Part shown: positions 52,606-61,201 of the stretch, piece by piece | How the letters are laid out: each line of letters opens with the position of its first letter | How positions within the stretch are numbered: position 1 is the first letter of the stretch | Assembly: GCF_015751895.1 (NCBI RefSeq) | Contig: NZ_JADOTZ010000001.1 | Span: forward strand, 2,542,001-2,606,000 | DNA length: 64,000 nucleotides | Direction: 5' to 3' | Source: Zhihengliuella flava | Lineage (GTDB): Bacteria > Actinomycetota > Actinomycetes > Actinomycetales > Micrococcaceae | The notes under the pieces: generated by a model | What the model saw: only the letters and a program-made list of their open reading frames with translations | What the model was told of the DNA's origin: nothing | The model's database searches: none | Program-made: the position numbers and the translations under genes

Positions 52606-53379
52606 CTAGGCGCCGTGGTAGGTGGCGCCCTCCGATTCGGCGGAGGCCTGACCCAGCTCGGCCGGGGTCCGGCCCTGCTTGAGGGCCGCCAGCCGCGCCT
52701 CGACCTCGAGGTCCTCGCCCAAATCTTCGAGCTCCTCGAATTGCGCGTCGAGGCTGGAGGCCGCCAACTCGTTGGCACCGAGCACGCGGGCCTCCTCGCG
52801 GCGAATCTTTTCCTCGAAACGGGAGACCTCGGAACTCGGGTCCATGATGTTGACGCTCTTCAGCGCGTCGTGCACTTGGTTCTGGGCCTCGGCCGCCTTG
52901 GCACGCGCCACCAGCTCGTCGCGCTTGGCGACGAGCTGCTGACGCTTGGTCTTCATTTGCTCCAGCCCGCCCTTGAGCTTCTCGACGACCTGCTCCTGGG
53001 ACGCGATCGTTGGCTCAACGCTGCGCACCTCGGACTCGGCGTGCATCTGTCGCTGGATGGCCACCTTCGCAAGATTGTCGTACTTCGCGGCCGCCGCGCC
53101 GTTGCCTGCAGAGCGCTCCTGATCGGCCTTCCGGGAGGCGGCCAAGGCCTTGTTGCCCCATTCGGTGGCCGTGCGGACGTCTTCCTCGCGGTCCTGCTGC
53201 ATCAGCCGGAGATTGCCAATGGTTTGAGCGACGGCCGTCTCGGCCTCAGAAATGTTGTTCGTATAGTCGCGCAACATCTGATCCAACATTTTCTGCGGAT
53301 CCTCAGCCTGATCGAGCAGAGCGTTGATGTTGGCCTTGGCCAGCTGAGTGATACGGCCGATGATGGACTGCTTTTCCAT
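52606..53379 (-). CDS. pspA: PspA/IM30-family membrane-stress protein
   Basis: A 257-residue, almost entirely helical coiled-coil protein starting MEKQSIIGRITQLAKANINALLDQAEDPQKML, the typical amphipathic PspA N-terminus. PspA binds and stabilises the inner face of damaged membrane. AAAGGTAG lies 7 bases before the ATG. It follows the TPM-domain gene by 47 bases on the same strand. No PspC or ClgR gene is in the window, so control differs from the classic arrangement. Confidence 0.93.
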   Translation of the reverse strand: MEKQSIIGRITQLAKANINALLDQAEDPQKMLDQMLRDYTNNISEAETAVAQTIGNLRLMQQDREEDVRTATEWGNKALAASRKADQERSAGNGAAAAKYDNLAKVAIQRQMHAESEVRSVEPTIASQEQVVEKLKGGLEQMKTKRQQLVAKRDELVARAKAAEAQNQVHDALKSVNIMDPSSEVSRFEEKIRREEARVLGANELAASSLDAQFEELEDLGEDLEVEARLAALKQGRTPAELGQASAESEGATYHGA

Positions 53380-53426
53380 GGTCGCTACCTTTCGTGGTTG
53401 GTCTGATGAATCGTTGTTGAGTGAAC

Positions 53427-55538
53427 TTAGAAGTTTCCGCCGCCGCCACCGAAGCCGCCGCCGCTGAAGCCGCCTCCGCCACCGGAGAAGCCGCCGAAGC
53501 CACCGCCGCCAAAGAGGTCGCCGCCGCCGTGATCGTTGTCCAAGATGGAATTGATAATGATTCCGCCCAAGATGGCGCCGCCGAGCCCGCCGCCAAAGCT
53601 GGAACCTCCGCGGCGACGCCGGTACCCGCCACCGAAAAGATCAGGCATGTCGTGGCCGAACCCGTCAACATCCTCTGTGGCAGCCTGTGAGGCCTGCTCG
53701 GCAAGGTGCAGTGCTTGGTTCGCATGATTCAGGGCCGTCGCGGGATCCTGCGTGGACAGGCGGACGGCCTCATCCACGTGGCGTTCGGCTTCCGCCAAGC
53801 GCGTGCGGGCGGTGGAGCGGACACCGCCGCGGCGGGCCTTGATGAAGTGCTCCGTGCTCTGGATCTTGATCTGGGCCGAATGCAGGGCCGATCGGAGCTG
53901 TTCGGCCGCGCGCCGTTGGCGGTCGTGCTCACCGTGCAGCTGCGCCATGGGTGCATCCAACTGCGCCCGTGCCTCCTCGACGTCGCGCAGTAAGGCCTCG
54001 GGGTTGGTCCGTGGCTCGGTGCGTTTGCGCTCGACGCTAGTCAGGACGTGTTCGACGGCGGCCGCGGGGCCAGCGAGTTCGGGGATCCGCGACGCCTGCA
54101 TGGCAGCGTGCGCCGCAGCGACGTCTCGCCGAGCGTCGTCCACCGCCGCCTCGAGCTCTCTGGTGGTGGACTGGAACAGATCAGGCGCCTGCAGCACGTC
54201 ATCAATCAATAGGCGGGCTTGGCTCAGCGCCTCCTCGGTCCGGCGCACGAGCATGGCCAAGCTGCCGGCCTCAGTGCCCTCGCCCTCGGCGAGACTGGCC
54301 GTGACGAATTCCAAGCGCTCTGAGGCTTGATCAATGTTGTCGCTCAGGTGGGCCAGCGCCGTGTCCGTGTAGCGGTTCCGCAACTCAGCCATGGTGTTTT
54401 CTGCCTGATCGAGTCGTTCCTCCAGTTGGGGTACCTCGAGGCGCAGCTGCTTGATGGAATCCGGGGCCTCGGTTTCCAAGCGACGCAGCGCGTCGAAGTC
54501 CGTGTGATGGGCCTCGAGAGTTTCGTTGACCGAATCACAGAGTCGAATGATTTGGCCGAGCCACTGACGCTGTTGCTGCTCCGAGTCCGGAATGTGGTCA
54601 TCCAACTGCTGCTGGTATCCAAAGGACTCGCGCAAATGTCCCCGGGCCGTCGCGACGTCCTCTTGGAAGGTTGCGACGGCGGCTTCCCCGTATTGCAGAC
54701 GGGCGAACTCGATCTCCTGCTCACTGGATTTGATGGCGTCATCGGCTGCCACGAGCAGGCTTCCCGCGCGTCGTCGCAATTCATCGAGGGACAGGGAAGC
54801 CAGCGGGTCGGGCGCGCTGTGCTGTGACGGAGTGGGGGAGGGAAACGCGCTCGTCGCTCCGGAGGGAACCTCCTGCTGGCGTGGTGCCTTCCGTCGCCGT
54901 TGCGCGACGACGACGGCTACTACGAGCGCTGCGCCGACCAAAATCACGACGAACCATCCGGAGTTCAAGCCTCCGTTCTCTGATTCGCCCTGTGGGGCGG
55001 AGGCGGCGCTGCCGGCCGTCGGATCGGCCAGGCCGTCGGCTGCAGCGATCGCCGCAGCCGCGACGTCCTCTCCGGTCAGCGGATTGCTCGACAACTCGGG
55101 AACCACGTGGCTGCTCCACACCGACTCGGCCCGGGCGGCGAGGTCGGTACCTTCGCGGGCCGCAAGCTGGCCTTGGCGCTCGGTCGCCGCGATCGCCAAC
55201 AAGGCATCAGAGCTGCCAAAGTTTTTGGACTCTGCCACCTCTTGCGTCCAAGCCTCGCGGTCATCGGGATTCTCAAAGGCGTCGACGACGACGACGAAGA
55301 GGGTGATGCCCGCATCTTGGCGGAGGTCCGCCAGGGCCGTCTCCACTTCCTCGGCCTGACCGTCAAGGAGTCCGGTGGTGTCCACGATGTACTCGCCCGC
55401 TGGGATGTCCACCGGGTCGGCGGCTCGCGCCGGTGAGGCCATCACGGTGAAGAGGAGGACGACGGCGGCCCACGCGGCCACGGCGGCTGCCCACGGCACT
55501 CGAGCGGTTCTGGCAGATCCGGCTGGCCGGAGGAGCAT
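53427..55538 (-). CDS. TPM-domain membrane protein with long coiled coil and Gly-rich tail
   Basis: A 703-residue protein. Signal peptide 1-39 (ending ASPARA), an outer TPM domain at about 45-165 (YIVDTTGLLDGQAEEVETAL, ALLAIAATERQGQL), one membrane helix at 195-212, then a long cytoplasmic helical/coiled-coil region (about 240-620) and a Gly/Phe-rich end (about 645-703). TPM domains have been linked to photosystem repair and membrane-protein quality control. GAAGGG precedes the ATG. Operon with pspA suggests joint membrane-stress duty. Confidence 0.88.
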   Translation of the reverse strand: MLLRPAGSARTARVPWAAAVAAWAAVVLLFTVMASPARAADPVDIPAGEYIVDTTGLLDGQAEEVETALADLRQDAGITLFVVVVDAFENPDDREAWTQEVAESKNFGSSDALLAIAATERQGQLAAREGTDLAARAESVWSSHVVPELSSNPLTGEDVAAAAIAAADGLADPTAGSAASAPQGESENGGLNSGWFVVILVGAALVVAVVVAQRRRKAPRQQEVPSGATSAFPSPTPSQHSAPDPLASLSLDELRRRAGSLLVAADDAIKSSEQEIEFARLQYGEAAVATFQEDVATARGHLRESFGYQQQLDDHIPDSEQQQRQWLGQIIRLCDSVNETLEAHHTDFDALRRLETEAPDSIKQLRLEVPQLEERLDQAENTMAELRNRYTDTALAHLSDNIDQASERLEFVTASLAEGEGTEAGSLAMLVRRTEEALSQARLLIDDVLQAPDLFQSTTRELEAAVDDARRDVAAAHAAMQASRIPELAGPAAAVEHVLTSVERKRTEPRTNPEALLRDVEEARAQLDAPMAQLHGEHDRQRRAAEQLRSALHSAQIKIQSTEHFIKARRGGVRSTARTRLAEAERHVDEAVRLSTQDPATALNHANQALHLAEQASQAATEDVDGFGHDMPDLFGGGYRRRRGGSSFGGGLGGAILGGIIINSILDNDHGGGDLFGGGGFGGFSGGGGGFSGGGFGGGGGNF

Positions 55539-55574
55539 GGGTCACCCTTCGTCAATGTGGTGCGTCTGGTGGAA

Positions 55575-55580
55575 ATTCTA
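55575..55580 (-). promoter_or_regulatory. Possible -10 element of the TPM-pspA operon
   Basis: Minus-strand TAGAAT, about 36 bases before the TPM start; no clear -35. Confidence 0.35.
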
Positions 55581-55703
55581 GGCGGGGAAGGGGCGGGGGA
55601 CTAGGCTTGAACGCGGCAATGACACGGGATGCGCTCAGAGCGTAAGTATCCACGGGTGCGCTAACTCCTTCGGCTCGCTCACAGGAAACACATAGGGCAA
55701 GCT

Positions 55704-55728
55704 GGAACGGAACACAGGGCCCACCGTC
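55704..55728 (+). promoter_or_regulatory. ECF-sigma (SigE-like) promoter candidate for the HtrA-like gene
   Basis: GGAAC (55704-55708), 16-base spacer, CGTC (55725-55728). This is close to the GGAAC and CGTT elements known for actinobacterial SigE-type factors and would give a leader of about 38 bases. Confidence 0.4.
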
Positions 55729-55773
55729 ATAGTTGATGGCAGAACAGACGGATGAAAGGACATCGAAGACGTC

Positions 55774-57279
55774 ATGAGCCAGTACCCGAATGAGGAACCG
55801 CGCCGCGATCAGGGATCGACGGGCGGCGCCGAGCCGCATGGCTCGACGTCAGAAGGCGCTGAGCGTCCCGCGTCTGAAGAGACCGGCTCGGCCACCGAAC
55901 CGCTCCCTGTGCACCCTCCGCGCTATGGCGGCTACGGGTCCCAGCAGTCCACGCCTGGCGGATCCGGCGCGCCCACCGCGCAGGCGCCGTCGTACACCGG
56001 GACGTACCAGTACGGGCAGACTGGTGACGGCCATTCGTTCTACGGGCCCTCCGTCCCGCCCCAGCGCAAGAAATCGCGTCGTTTCGGTGCTCCCACTCTC
56101 GTGCTCGGCATGGTGCTCGCGGCCGCGGTTGGCGCGGGTTCCGCGGTTGGTGCGGACTACCTCATGGGCCAGTCCTCACCCGCGGCAGTGACCAGTCAGA
56201 GCGGTGGGCAGCAGACGGTGATCAACAACCCGGAGAATGTCACCGCCGTCAGCGCGGCCGCGGCGAAGGCTTCGCCGAGTGTGGTGACCATTGAGGCCTC
56301 GACCAACAGTTCAGGCGGCTCCGGGTCCGGCATCATCTTGGACGACGAAGGCCATATTCTGACCAACACTCACGTGGTGACTCTGGGCGGAGAGACGGCG
56401 AATCCCAACCTTTCCGTGCGCACGGCGGACGGGCAGGTGCACCAGGCACAGATCGTCGGGACCGACCCGCTCTCTGATCTCGCGGTGATCAAAATCGAGG
56501 CCGAGGGGCTCACGCCGGCTGAGCTGGGCAGCTCTGCGGAGCTCAATGTGGGCGATACCGCCGTGGCGATTGGCGCTCCCTTGGGCCTGAGCGGAACGGT
56601 GACTGACGGCATCGTCTCCACGCTCAACCGGACTATTAGCATCCAGTCCTCCGCCGTGCCCGAGGCGCCGGCTGAGGGTGAGACGAATGAGGACAGCTCC
56701 GACCAGTTCAATTTCCAGTTCCCGGGGCAAGAGCAGCAGAGCTCGTCGGCCGGTTCCATCCACATCAATGTCATGCAAACCGACGCGGCGATCAACCATG
56801 GCAACTCCGGCGGCGCCCTCGTCGATGTCAACGGCCAGATCATCGGCGTCAACGTCGCCATTGCCTCCGGCGGCAGTGGAGCGACCAGCAGCGGTGATTC
56901 CGGAAGCATCGGCGTCGGGTTTGCCATCCCCATCGACTACGCGCAGAGGATTGCCCAGGATTTGATCGAGAACGGAGAGGCGAGCCACGGCCTGCTCGGA
57001 GTCTCCGTGACGGCCCAACCGGCCAGCACCTCGGGCTCATCGTCCTTTAGCGTGGGGGCCGTCGTCCGTGAGGTCGTTGACGGCTCCGCGGCCGCCGAAG
57101 CGGGCCTCACCGAAGGCGACGTCATCACCGGCGTCGATGACCGCCTCGTGGACGATAGCCTCTCGCTGACCGCCGTCGTGCGTGAGTACGCCGCCGGTGA
57201 GACGGCCACGGTGCACTATGTGCGCAACGGGCAAGAACGGACCGCGGACGTAACACTGGGTCAGATGGAAGGTAACTAG
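55774..57279 (+). CDS. HtrA/DegP-like membrane serine protease (S1C, PDZ)
   Basis: A 501-residue protease. Residues 1-100 are a disordered cytoplasmic Ser/Pro/Gly segment; one helix lies at about 105-128; the trypsin-like domain has the triad His200 (LTNTHVV), Asp235 (LSDLAVIKI) and Ser345 (HGNSGGALV); the PDZ domain is at about 405-495. It should degrade or refold damaged exported proteins. It stands next to the divergent TPM-pspA operon. Since no htrA lies in the sigE locus here, it may be the SigE-controlled protease. Confidence 0.93.
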   Translation: MSQYPNEEPRRDQGSTGGAEPHGSTSEGAERPASEETGSATEPLPVHPPRYGGYGSQQSTPGGSGAPTAQAPSYTGTYQYGQTGDGHSFYGPSVPPQRKKSRRFGAPTLVLGMVLAAAVGAGSAVGADYLMGQSSPAAVTSQSGGQQTVINNPENVTAVSAAAAKASPSVVTIEASTNSSGGSGSGIILDDEGHILTNTHVVTLGGETANPNLSVRTADGQVHQAQIVGTDPLSDLAVIKIEAEGLTPAELGSSAELNVGDTAVAIGAPLGLSGTVTDGIVSTLNRTISIQSSAVPEAPAEGETNEDSSDQFNFQFPGQEQQSSSAGSIHINVMQTDAAINHGNSGGALVDVNGQIIGVNVAIASGGSGATSSGDSGSIGVGFAIPIDYAQRIAQDLIENGEASHGLLGVSVTAQPASTSGSSSFSVGAVVREVVDGSAAAEAGLTEGDVITGVDDRLVDDSLSLTAVVREYAAGETATVHYVRNGQERTADVTLGQMEGN

Positions 57280-57297
57280 GGGTCATCGGTCTGAGAC

Positions 57298-57317
57298 AAG
57301 TTATCGACCATTAACTT
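57298..57317. promoter_or_regulatory. 20-bp palindromic operator candidate upstream of etfBA
   Basis: AAGTTA-N8-TAACTT, with the same half-sites and spacing as 51333-51352. It overlaps the -35 element of the etfBA promoter, the position expected for a repressor. Confidence 0.6.
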
Positions 57318-57340
57318 CTGCGGCGGGTTCGGGCTAGCAT
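57311..57340 (+). promoter_or_regulatory. Promoter of etfBA
   Basis: TTAACT (57311-57316), 18-base spacer, TAGCAT (57335-57340); about 105-base leader to ATG 57452. Confidence 0.5.
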
Positions 57341-57451
57341 GGTGCCTGACCCCGCCGCAGCCGTCTGTGGCTGTCGGCGGCGATGTCCCCATAGCCACGG
57401 CTCGCGGATGAACCCACCGGGGAATCCGCGCGTCTTGAGTGAAAGGCAGCA

Positions 57452-58264
57452 ATGAGCGACGCACCGGCGCAGCTAAAAGTCTTGGTCCTCGTCAAGCACG
57501 TACCAGACGCGCAGTTTGACCGACACCTCGCGGGGGAAAGCCCGCGATTGGACCGGCAGGAGTCCATTCTTTCGGAGCTGGATGAGTACGCCGTCGAGGC
57601 GGCCCTGCAGCTCATCGAGGCACACGGAGGCGCCAAGGCTGGGCACGAGGTCACGGTCCTGACCATGGGCCCGGATGCCGCGTCGAACGCGGTCAAGAAG
57701 TCGCTGCAGATGGGGGCCACCCAGGGGCTACACCTCAACGATGCGGCGCTGGCCGGGTCTGACGCCGCAGCGACCTCGCTGGCGCTGGCCGCCGCGATCC
57801 GGGCCACGGGGGATTACCACCTCATCTTGACCGGAATGTCCTCCACGGACGGCGAGACCTCATTGGTGCCCTCTCAGCTTGCTGAGCGCCTTGGCCTGCC
57901 GCAATTGACCTTGGTCTCCTCCCTGGAGGTGGACGGCGCAGAGGTACGGGCCCAGCGCGACGCCGATGGCCAGACGCAGCACCTGCGGGCTAGCCTGCCG
58001 GCTCTCGTCTCCGTGACGGACCAATTCGACGAGCCGCGCTACCCGAACTTCAAGGGCATCATGGGCGCCAAGAAGAAGAAAACGACGGCGCTAACGGTCG
58101 CCGACATCGGCCTCACGCCGGATCAGGTCGGCACCGCAGGCTCTCTCGCCGTGGCCGTGTCCGCGGAAGAGCGGCCAGCGAGGCAGGGCGGCACCGTCAT
58201 CACCGATCAGGGCGACGCCGGCGTGAAGCTGGCCGATTTCCTCGCCGATCAGAAGCTCCTCTAA
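57452..58264 (+). CDS. etfB: Electron transfer flavoprotein subunit beta
   Basis: A 270-residue ETF beta subunit, which with EtfA accepts electrons from acyl-CoA dehydrogenases and passes them to the quinone pool. Features: VLVLVKHVPDAQF at the start, DEYAVEAALQLIEAHGG, TGMSSTDGETSLVPSQLAE, and PRYPNFKGIMGAKKK near the end. The start has GAAAGG about 8 bases upstream. First gene of an etfB-etfA-(PIG-L) unit. Confidence 0.95.
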   Translation: MSDAPAQLKVLVLVKHVPDAQFDRHLAGESPRLDRQESILSELDEYAVEAALQLIEAHGGAKAGHEVTVLTMGPDAASNAVKKSLQMGATQGLHLNDAALAGSDAAATSLALAAAIRATGDYHLILTGMSSTDGETSLVPSQLAERLGLPQLTLVSSLEVDGAEVRAQRDADGQTQHLRASLPALVSVTDQFDEPRYPNFKGIMGAKKKKTTALTVADIGLTPDQVGTAGSLAVAVSAEERPARQGGTVITDQGDAGVKLADFLADQKLL

Positions 58265-58282
58265 GAGACCAGGGAGAAGACC

Positions 58283-59227
58283 ATGAGCACCACACTCGTC
58301 TATGTCGATGCCCGTTCGCTGTCTGCCGATGGATTGGGCAAGGCCGAACACGAACTGCTGACCGTTGCCGGTCAACGCGAGGGCGACGTCGTCGTCGCGC
58401 TGTCGGCCCCGCACGACGCCGCCGCGGATTTGGGCCGCTATGGTGCCACGACCGTGGTGGTCCCCTCCGCGGACACCGCCGCTGCACCGGCGGCCGGTCC
58501 GGCCGCTTTCGTCGCTGCTGTGGCGCGCGACGCCGCAGCAGATGTCGTCCTGCTCACCAACAGCCTCGAGTCGAAGGAAATTGCCGCACGGTTGGGCGTC
58601 AAGCTCACGGCCGGGGTGATCACTGACGTTGTGGCCGTCGAGGGCGATGTCTTCACCAAGTCCGTGTTGGCCGGGGCCTACACCACGCGTTCGACGACCG
58701 GGCCCCACCTCGCCATCGTCACGCTCAAGGCCAATAGCGTCGAGCCCGGTGCCACCGGGGAGCGGTCCGCCGAGGTGCGGACCCTCGAAGCGCCGGATCC
58801 GGGCCCCGCCGCGATCATCGAGCGTACCGAAGTGAAGCCGGCATCGGGCCGCCCCGGGCTGACGGACGCGCGCGTTGTCGTCTCCGGCGGCCGCGGGCTC
58901 GACGGGAATTTCGGCCCGATCGAAGACTTGGCGGACGCTCTCGGGGCAGCCGTGGGCGCGTCCCGCGCCGCAACCGACGCGGGGTGGATTGACCATTCCT
59001 ACCAAGTGGGGCAGACGGGGCAGACGGTCTCCCCTCAGCTCTACATCGCCGCGGGCATCTCCGGCGCTGTTCAGCACAAGGCAGGCATGCAGACCGCGCA
59101 AACCATCGTCGCCATCAATAATGACCCGGATGCGCCGATCTTTGAGATCGCGGATCTCGGGATCGTCGGTGATCTGACCGAGGTGCTGCCGCAGGCCACC
59201 GAGGAGATTAAGAAGCGAAAGGGCTGA
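58283..59227 (+). CDS. etfA: Electron transfer flavoprotein subunit alpha
   Basis: A 314-residue ETF alpha subunit. The C-terminal FAD domain has GGRGLDG, the loop QVGQTGQTVSPQLYIAAGIS, GAVQHKAGMQ and INNDPDAPIFEIADLGIVGD. It starts 18 bases after etfB with GGGAGAAG upstream. Dehydrogenases and ETF-quinone oxidoreductase are not in the window. Confidence 0.96.
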   Translation: MSTTLVYVDARSLSADGLGKAEHELLTVAGQREGDVVVALSAPHDAAADLGRYGATTVVVPSADTAAAPAAGPAAFVAAVARDAAADVVLLTNSLESKEIAARLGVKLTAGVITDVVAVEGDVFTKSVLAGAYTTRSTTGPHLAIVTLKANSVEPGATGERSAEVRTLEAPDPGPAAIIERTEVKPASGRPGLTDARVVVSGGRGLDGNFGPIEDLADALGAAVGASRAATDAGWIDHSYQVGQTGQTVSPQLYIAAGISGAVQHKAGMQTAQTIVAINNDPDAPIFEIADLGIVGDLTEVLPQATEEIKKRKG

Positions 59228-59228
59228 G

Positions 59229-59987
59229 GTGAGATCACCCGCACCGCCGGCGCCCGAGGAACTCCGGAGGGTGCTGTGCTTCGGCGCGCACCCCGACGAT
59301 TTGGATTTTGGTGCCGCGGGTACCGTGGCGGCATGGCGCCGTGCCGGAGTTGACGTGCAGTACTGCCTCATGACGGACGGCGACGCCGGCGGATTCGACC
59401 CGGAGCACCGTGCCGAGATGGTTGCGCGGCGCCGTCAGGAGCAGCTCGACGCGGCGCGGCTATTAGGCGTCGAGCAGGTGCACTTCTTGGGCTTCAAGGA
59501 CGGCTACCTCGAGCCGAGCCACGAGGTCATGGAGCGCGTGGTGGCGGTGATCCGGCAGGTGCGTCCCGACGTCGTGATGGCCATGCATCCGGAGCGCGAC
59601 TGGACCCGCCTGCAGCGATCTCACCCCGATCATCTGGCCTGTGGTGAGGCCGTGACCCGCGCGGTCTATCCGGCCGTGGAAAACCCGTACGCCTATCCGC
59701 ACCTAGCGGAGGCTGGACTCGAGGCGTTCAAGCTGCGCTGGTTGTGGCTCTACGCCGGTCCCGCTGAGCGGGAGAACCACTGGGTGGACGTGACCGAGCA
59801 CCTCGATCTCAAGGTGCGCGCGTTGCGGCAGCACCTGACTCAGCACCCGGACGTGGGCCGCATGGAGGATTACGTCCGGACCCAGTTGGCGGCCAAAGGC
59901 GCCGCCGGGGGGCTCGCCGACGGTCGACTGGCGGAGGCCTTCCACGTGGTTGAGGTCAACGCGGCCGACACCATTGCGGGCTTCTAG
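59229..59987 (+). CDS. PIG-L family N-deacetylase
   Basis: A 252-residue zinc deacetylase of the PIG-L/LmbE family. Zinc ligands are His21 and Asp24 (AHPDD) and the later HPDH (132-135). Relatives include mycothiol enzymes MshB and Mca, but this sequence is of the shorter general type, and its N-acetyl substrate is unknown. The GTG start is 1 base after the etfA stop, so it shares the etf transcript. Its stop overlaps the tail of the convergent anti-sigma-like gene. Confidence 0.9.
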   Translation: MRSPAPPAPEELRRVLCFGAHPDDLDFGAAGTVAAWRRAGVDVQYCLMTDGDAGGFDPEHRAEMVARRRQEQLDAARLLGVEQVHFLGFKDGYLEPSHEVMERVVAVIRQVRPDVVMAMHPERDWTRLQRSHPDHLACGEAVTRAVYPAVENPYAYPHLAEAGLEAFKLRWLWLYAGPAERENHWVDVTEHLDLKVRALRQHLTQHPDVGRMEDYVRTQLAAKGAAGGLADGRLAEAFHVVEVNAADTIAGF

Positions 59988-60532
59988 CCCCGCGGGAGTT
60001 CGACCGAGAGGATGGGTTCGCTGGTCGGGACGTCCGAGTCCTCGCTGATCGGTTCCAGCGTGATGTCAACGCTGATGATGTCCGTTGCCCCGGTGAAGCC
60101 GACCGAACCGTCCGTCGTCTCGGGCTCGATGGCCTCAAGGGGGCTGTGGGAACCGGTGGAGGCGTCGACCACCCAGGCGCGGTAGGCCGTGCCGCCTTGT
60201 GGAGCGGGCAGGCCAGCGACTTCCAGCGCGCCCGCGTTGAGCTCGCTGGAGACGGAGACTTGCGCGGTACCGCCCTCATAGTCAACGGAGGTCGAGACGG
60301 CGTCGTCGGCGGAGGCCACCTCTGCCACGACGTCGCGGGGCATCAGGGTGACCACGGTCGCGACGGCGCCGATCACCAGCACGGCCACGGCGATGGCCAC
60401 GAGAGCCAGCCGCTTCATGGGGGCCGGACGGCGGCGACGGCGTGAGGTCGACACTTCCTCGACAAGGTCGAGTCCGAGGTCCTCGTCGTGGTCATGGTCC
60501 TGACCCGCGTGGCGCCCGGGGTGTGTGGTCAT
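59984..60532 (-). CDS. RskA-like anti-sigma C-terminal domain protein, lacking a ZAS domain
   Basis: A 182-residue protein: a His/Asp-rich cytoplasmic stretch (1-30), a basic run RRRRR, one membrane helix (41-63), and an outer domain like the C-terminal part of anti-sigma-K factors (GGTAYRAWVVDASTGSHSPLEAI). No Cys or His zinc site and no sigma gene are present, so it is not a complete anti-sigma factor. ATG 60532 is used; an ATG at 60556 lies only 4 bases after TAGCCT and is less likely. Confidence 0.8.
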   Translation of the reverse strand: MTTHPGRHAGQDHDHDEDLGLDLVEEVSTSRRRRRPAPMKRLALVAIAVAVLVIGAVATVVTLMPRDVVAEVASADDAVSTSVDYEGGTAQVSVSSELNAGALEVAGLPAPQGGTAYRAWVVDASTGSHSPLEAIEPETTDGSVGFTGATDIISVDITLEPISEDSDVPTSEPILSVELPRG

Positions 60533-60593
60533 GCTTCTGGTCCGTTCCGTCGACATTCACAGGCTAGCGTTATCATCCTGTGATCTTCCACTG

Positions 60594-60621
60594 TAGGGCA
60601 GAAAACTGTGAAGTTGCCCTA
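60594..60621. other. Hairpin with GTGA tetraloop in the trmL-RskA-like gap
   Basis: TAGGGC and GCCCTA arms with an inner AACT-GTGA-AGTT stem-loop and a 4-base bulge. It lies between two minus-strand genes and may end the trmL transcript. The rest of 60557-60672 shows nothing else. Confidence 0.4.
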
Positions 60622-60672
60622 GGCGGCTTGTGCCGACGGTGTGTCTGGCCGGAAACCTGGCTGGATGATCCC

Positions 60673-61146
60673 TTAGCCGCGTGGGCCGGATCCGGCGAAC
60701 CCGTGCTGGCGCCAGGCCTCGAAGAGGGCAATGGAGGCCGTGTTGGCCAAGTTCATTGAACGCCGTCCAGGGACCATGGGCAGCTTGACGCGGTCCGTGA
60801 CCCGCGGATCCTGTTTGACGTCCTCCGGCAGGCCCACGGATTCAGGTCCGAACATCAAGACATCTCCGGGCTCATAGGAGATGTCCGTATAGGGGGTCTC
60901 TCCCTCGGCGGTAAAGGCAAACAGCCGAGCCGGAGCCAGCGCGGTCAGGGCCGCATCAAGGGTGGCATGGACGGTGACGTGCGCCAGATCGTGGTAGTCC
61001 AACCCCGCCCGCTTGAGCTTGGAATCCTCGAAATCGAAGCCGAGAGGTTCGACGAGGTGTAGCTCGGCACCGGTGACCGCGGCGAGGCGAATGGCGTTAC
61101 CGGTATTGCCGGGAATTTCTGGGGTATAGAAGAGGATCCGAAACAC
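60673..61146 (-). CDS. trmL: tRNA (cytidine(34)-2'-O)-methyltransferase TrmL
   Basis: A 157-residue SPOUT methyltransferase that modifies the wobble base of leucine tRNAs. Diagnostic segments are FYTPEIPGNTGNAIRLAA near the start, LMFGPESVGLP, and PMVPGRRSMNLANTASIAL, forming the knotted SAM site. GTG 61146 follows TAAGAT by 7 bases, so it is likely leaderless. Confidence 0.95.
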   Translation of the reverse strand: MFRILFYTPEIPGNTGNAIRLAAVTGAELHLVEPLGFDFEDSKLKRAGLDYHDLAHVTVHATLDAALTALAPARLFAFTAEGETPYTDISYEPGDVLMFGPESVGLPEDVKQDPRVTDRVKLPMVPGRRSMNLANTASIALFEAWRQHGFAGSGPRG

Positions 61147-61153
61147 GCCTGCT

Positions 61154-61159
61154 ATCTTA
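61154..61159 (-). promoter_or_regulatory. -10 element of a leaderless promoter for trmL
   Basis: Minus-strand TAAGAT, 7 bases before GTG 61146. Confidence 0.55.
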
Positions 61160-61201
61160 TCCGCCTCGGGACTCCGGAGGATGCCCGCGTCGCTGGCGCG
61201 G

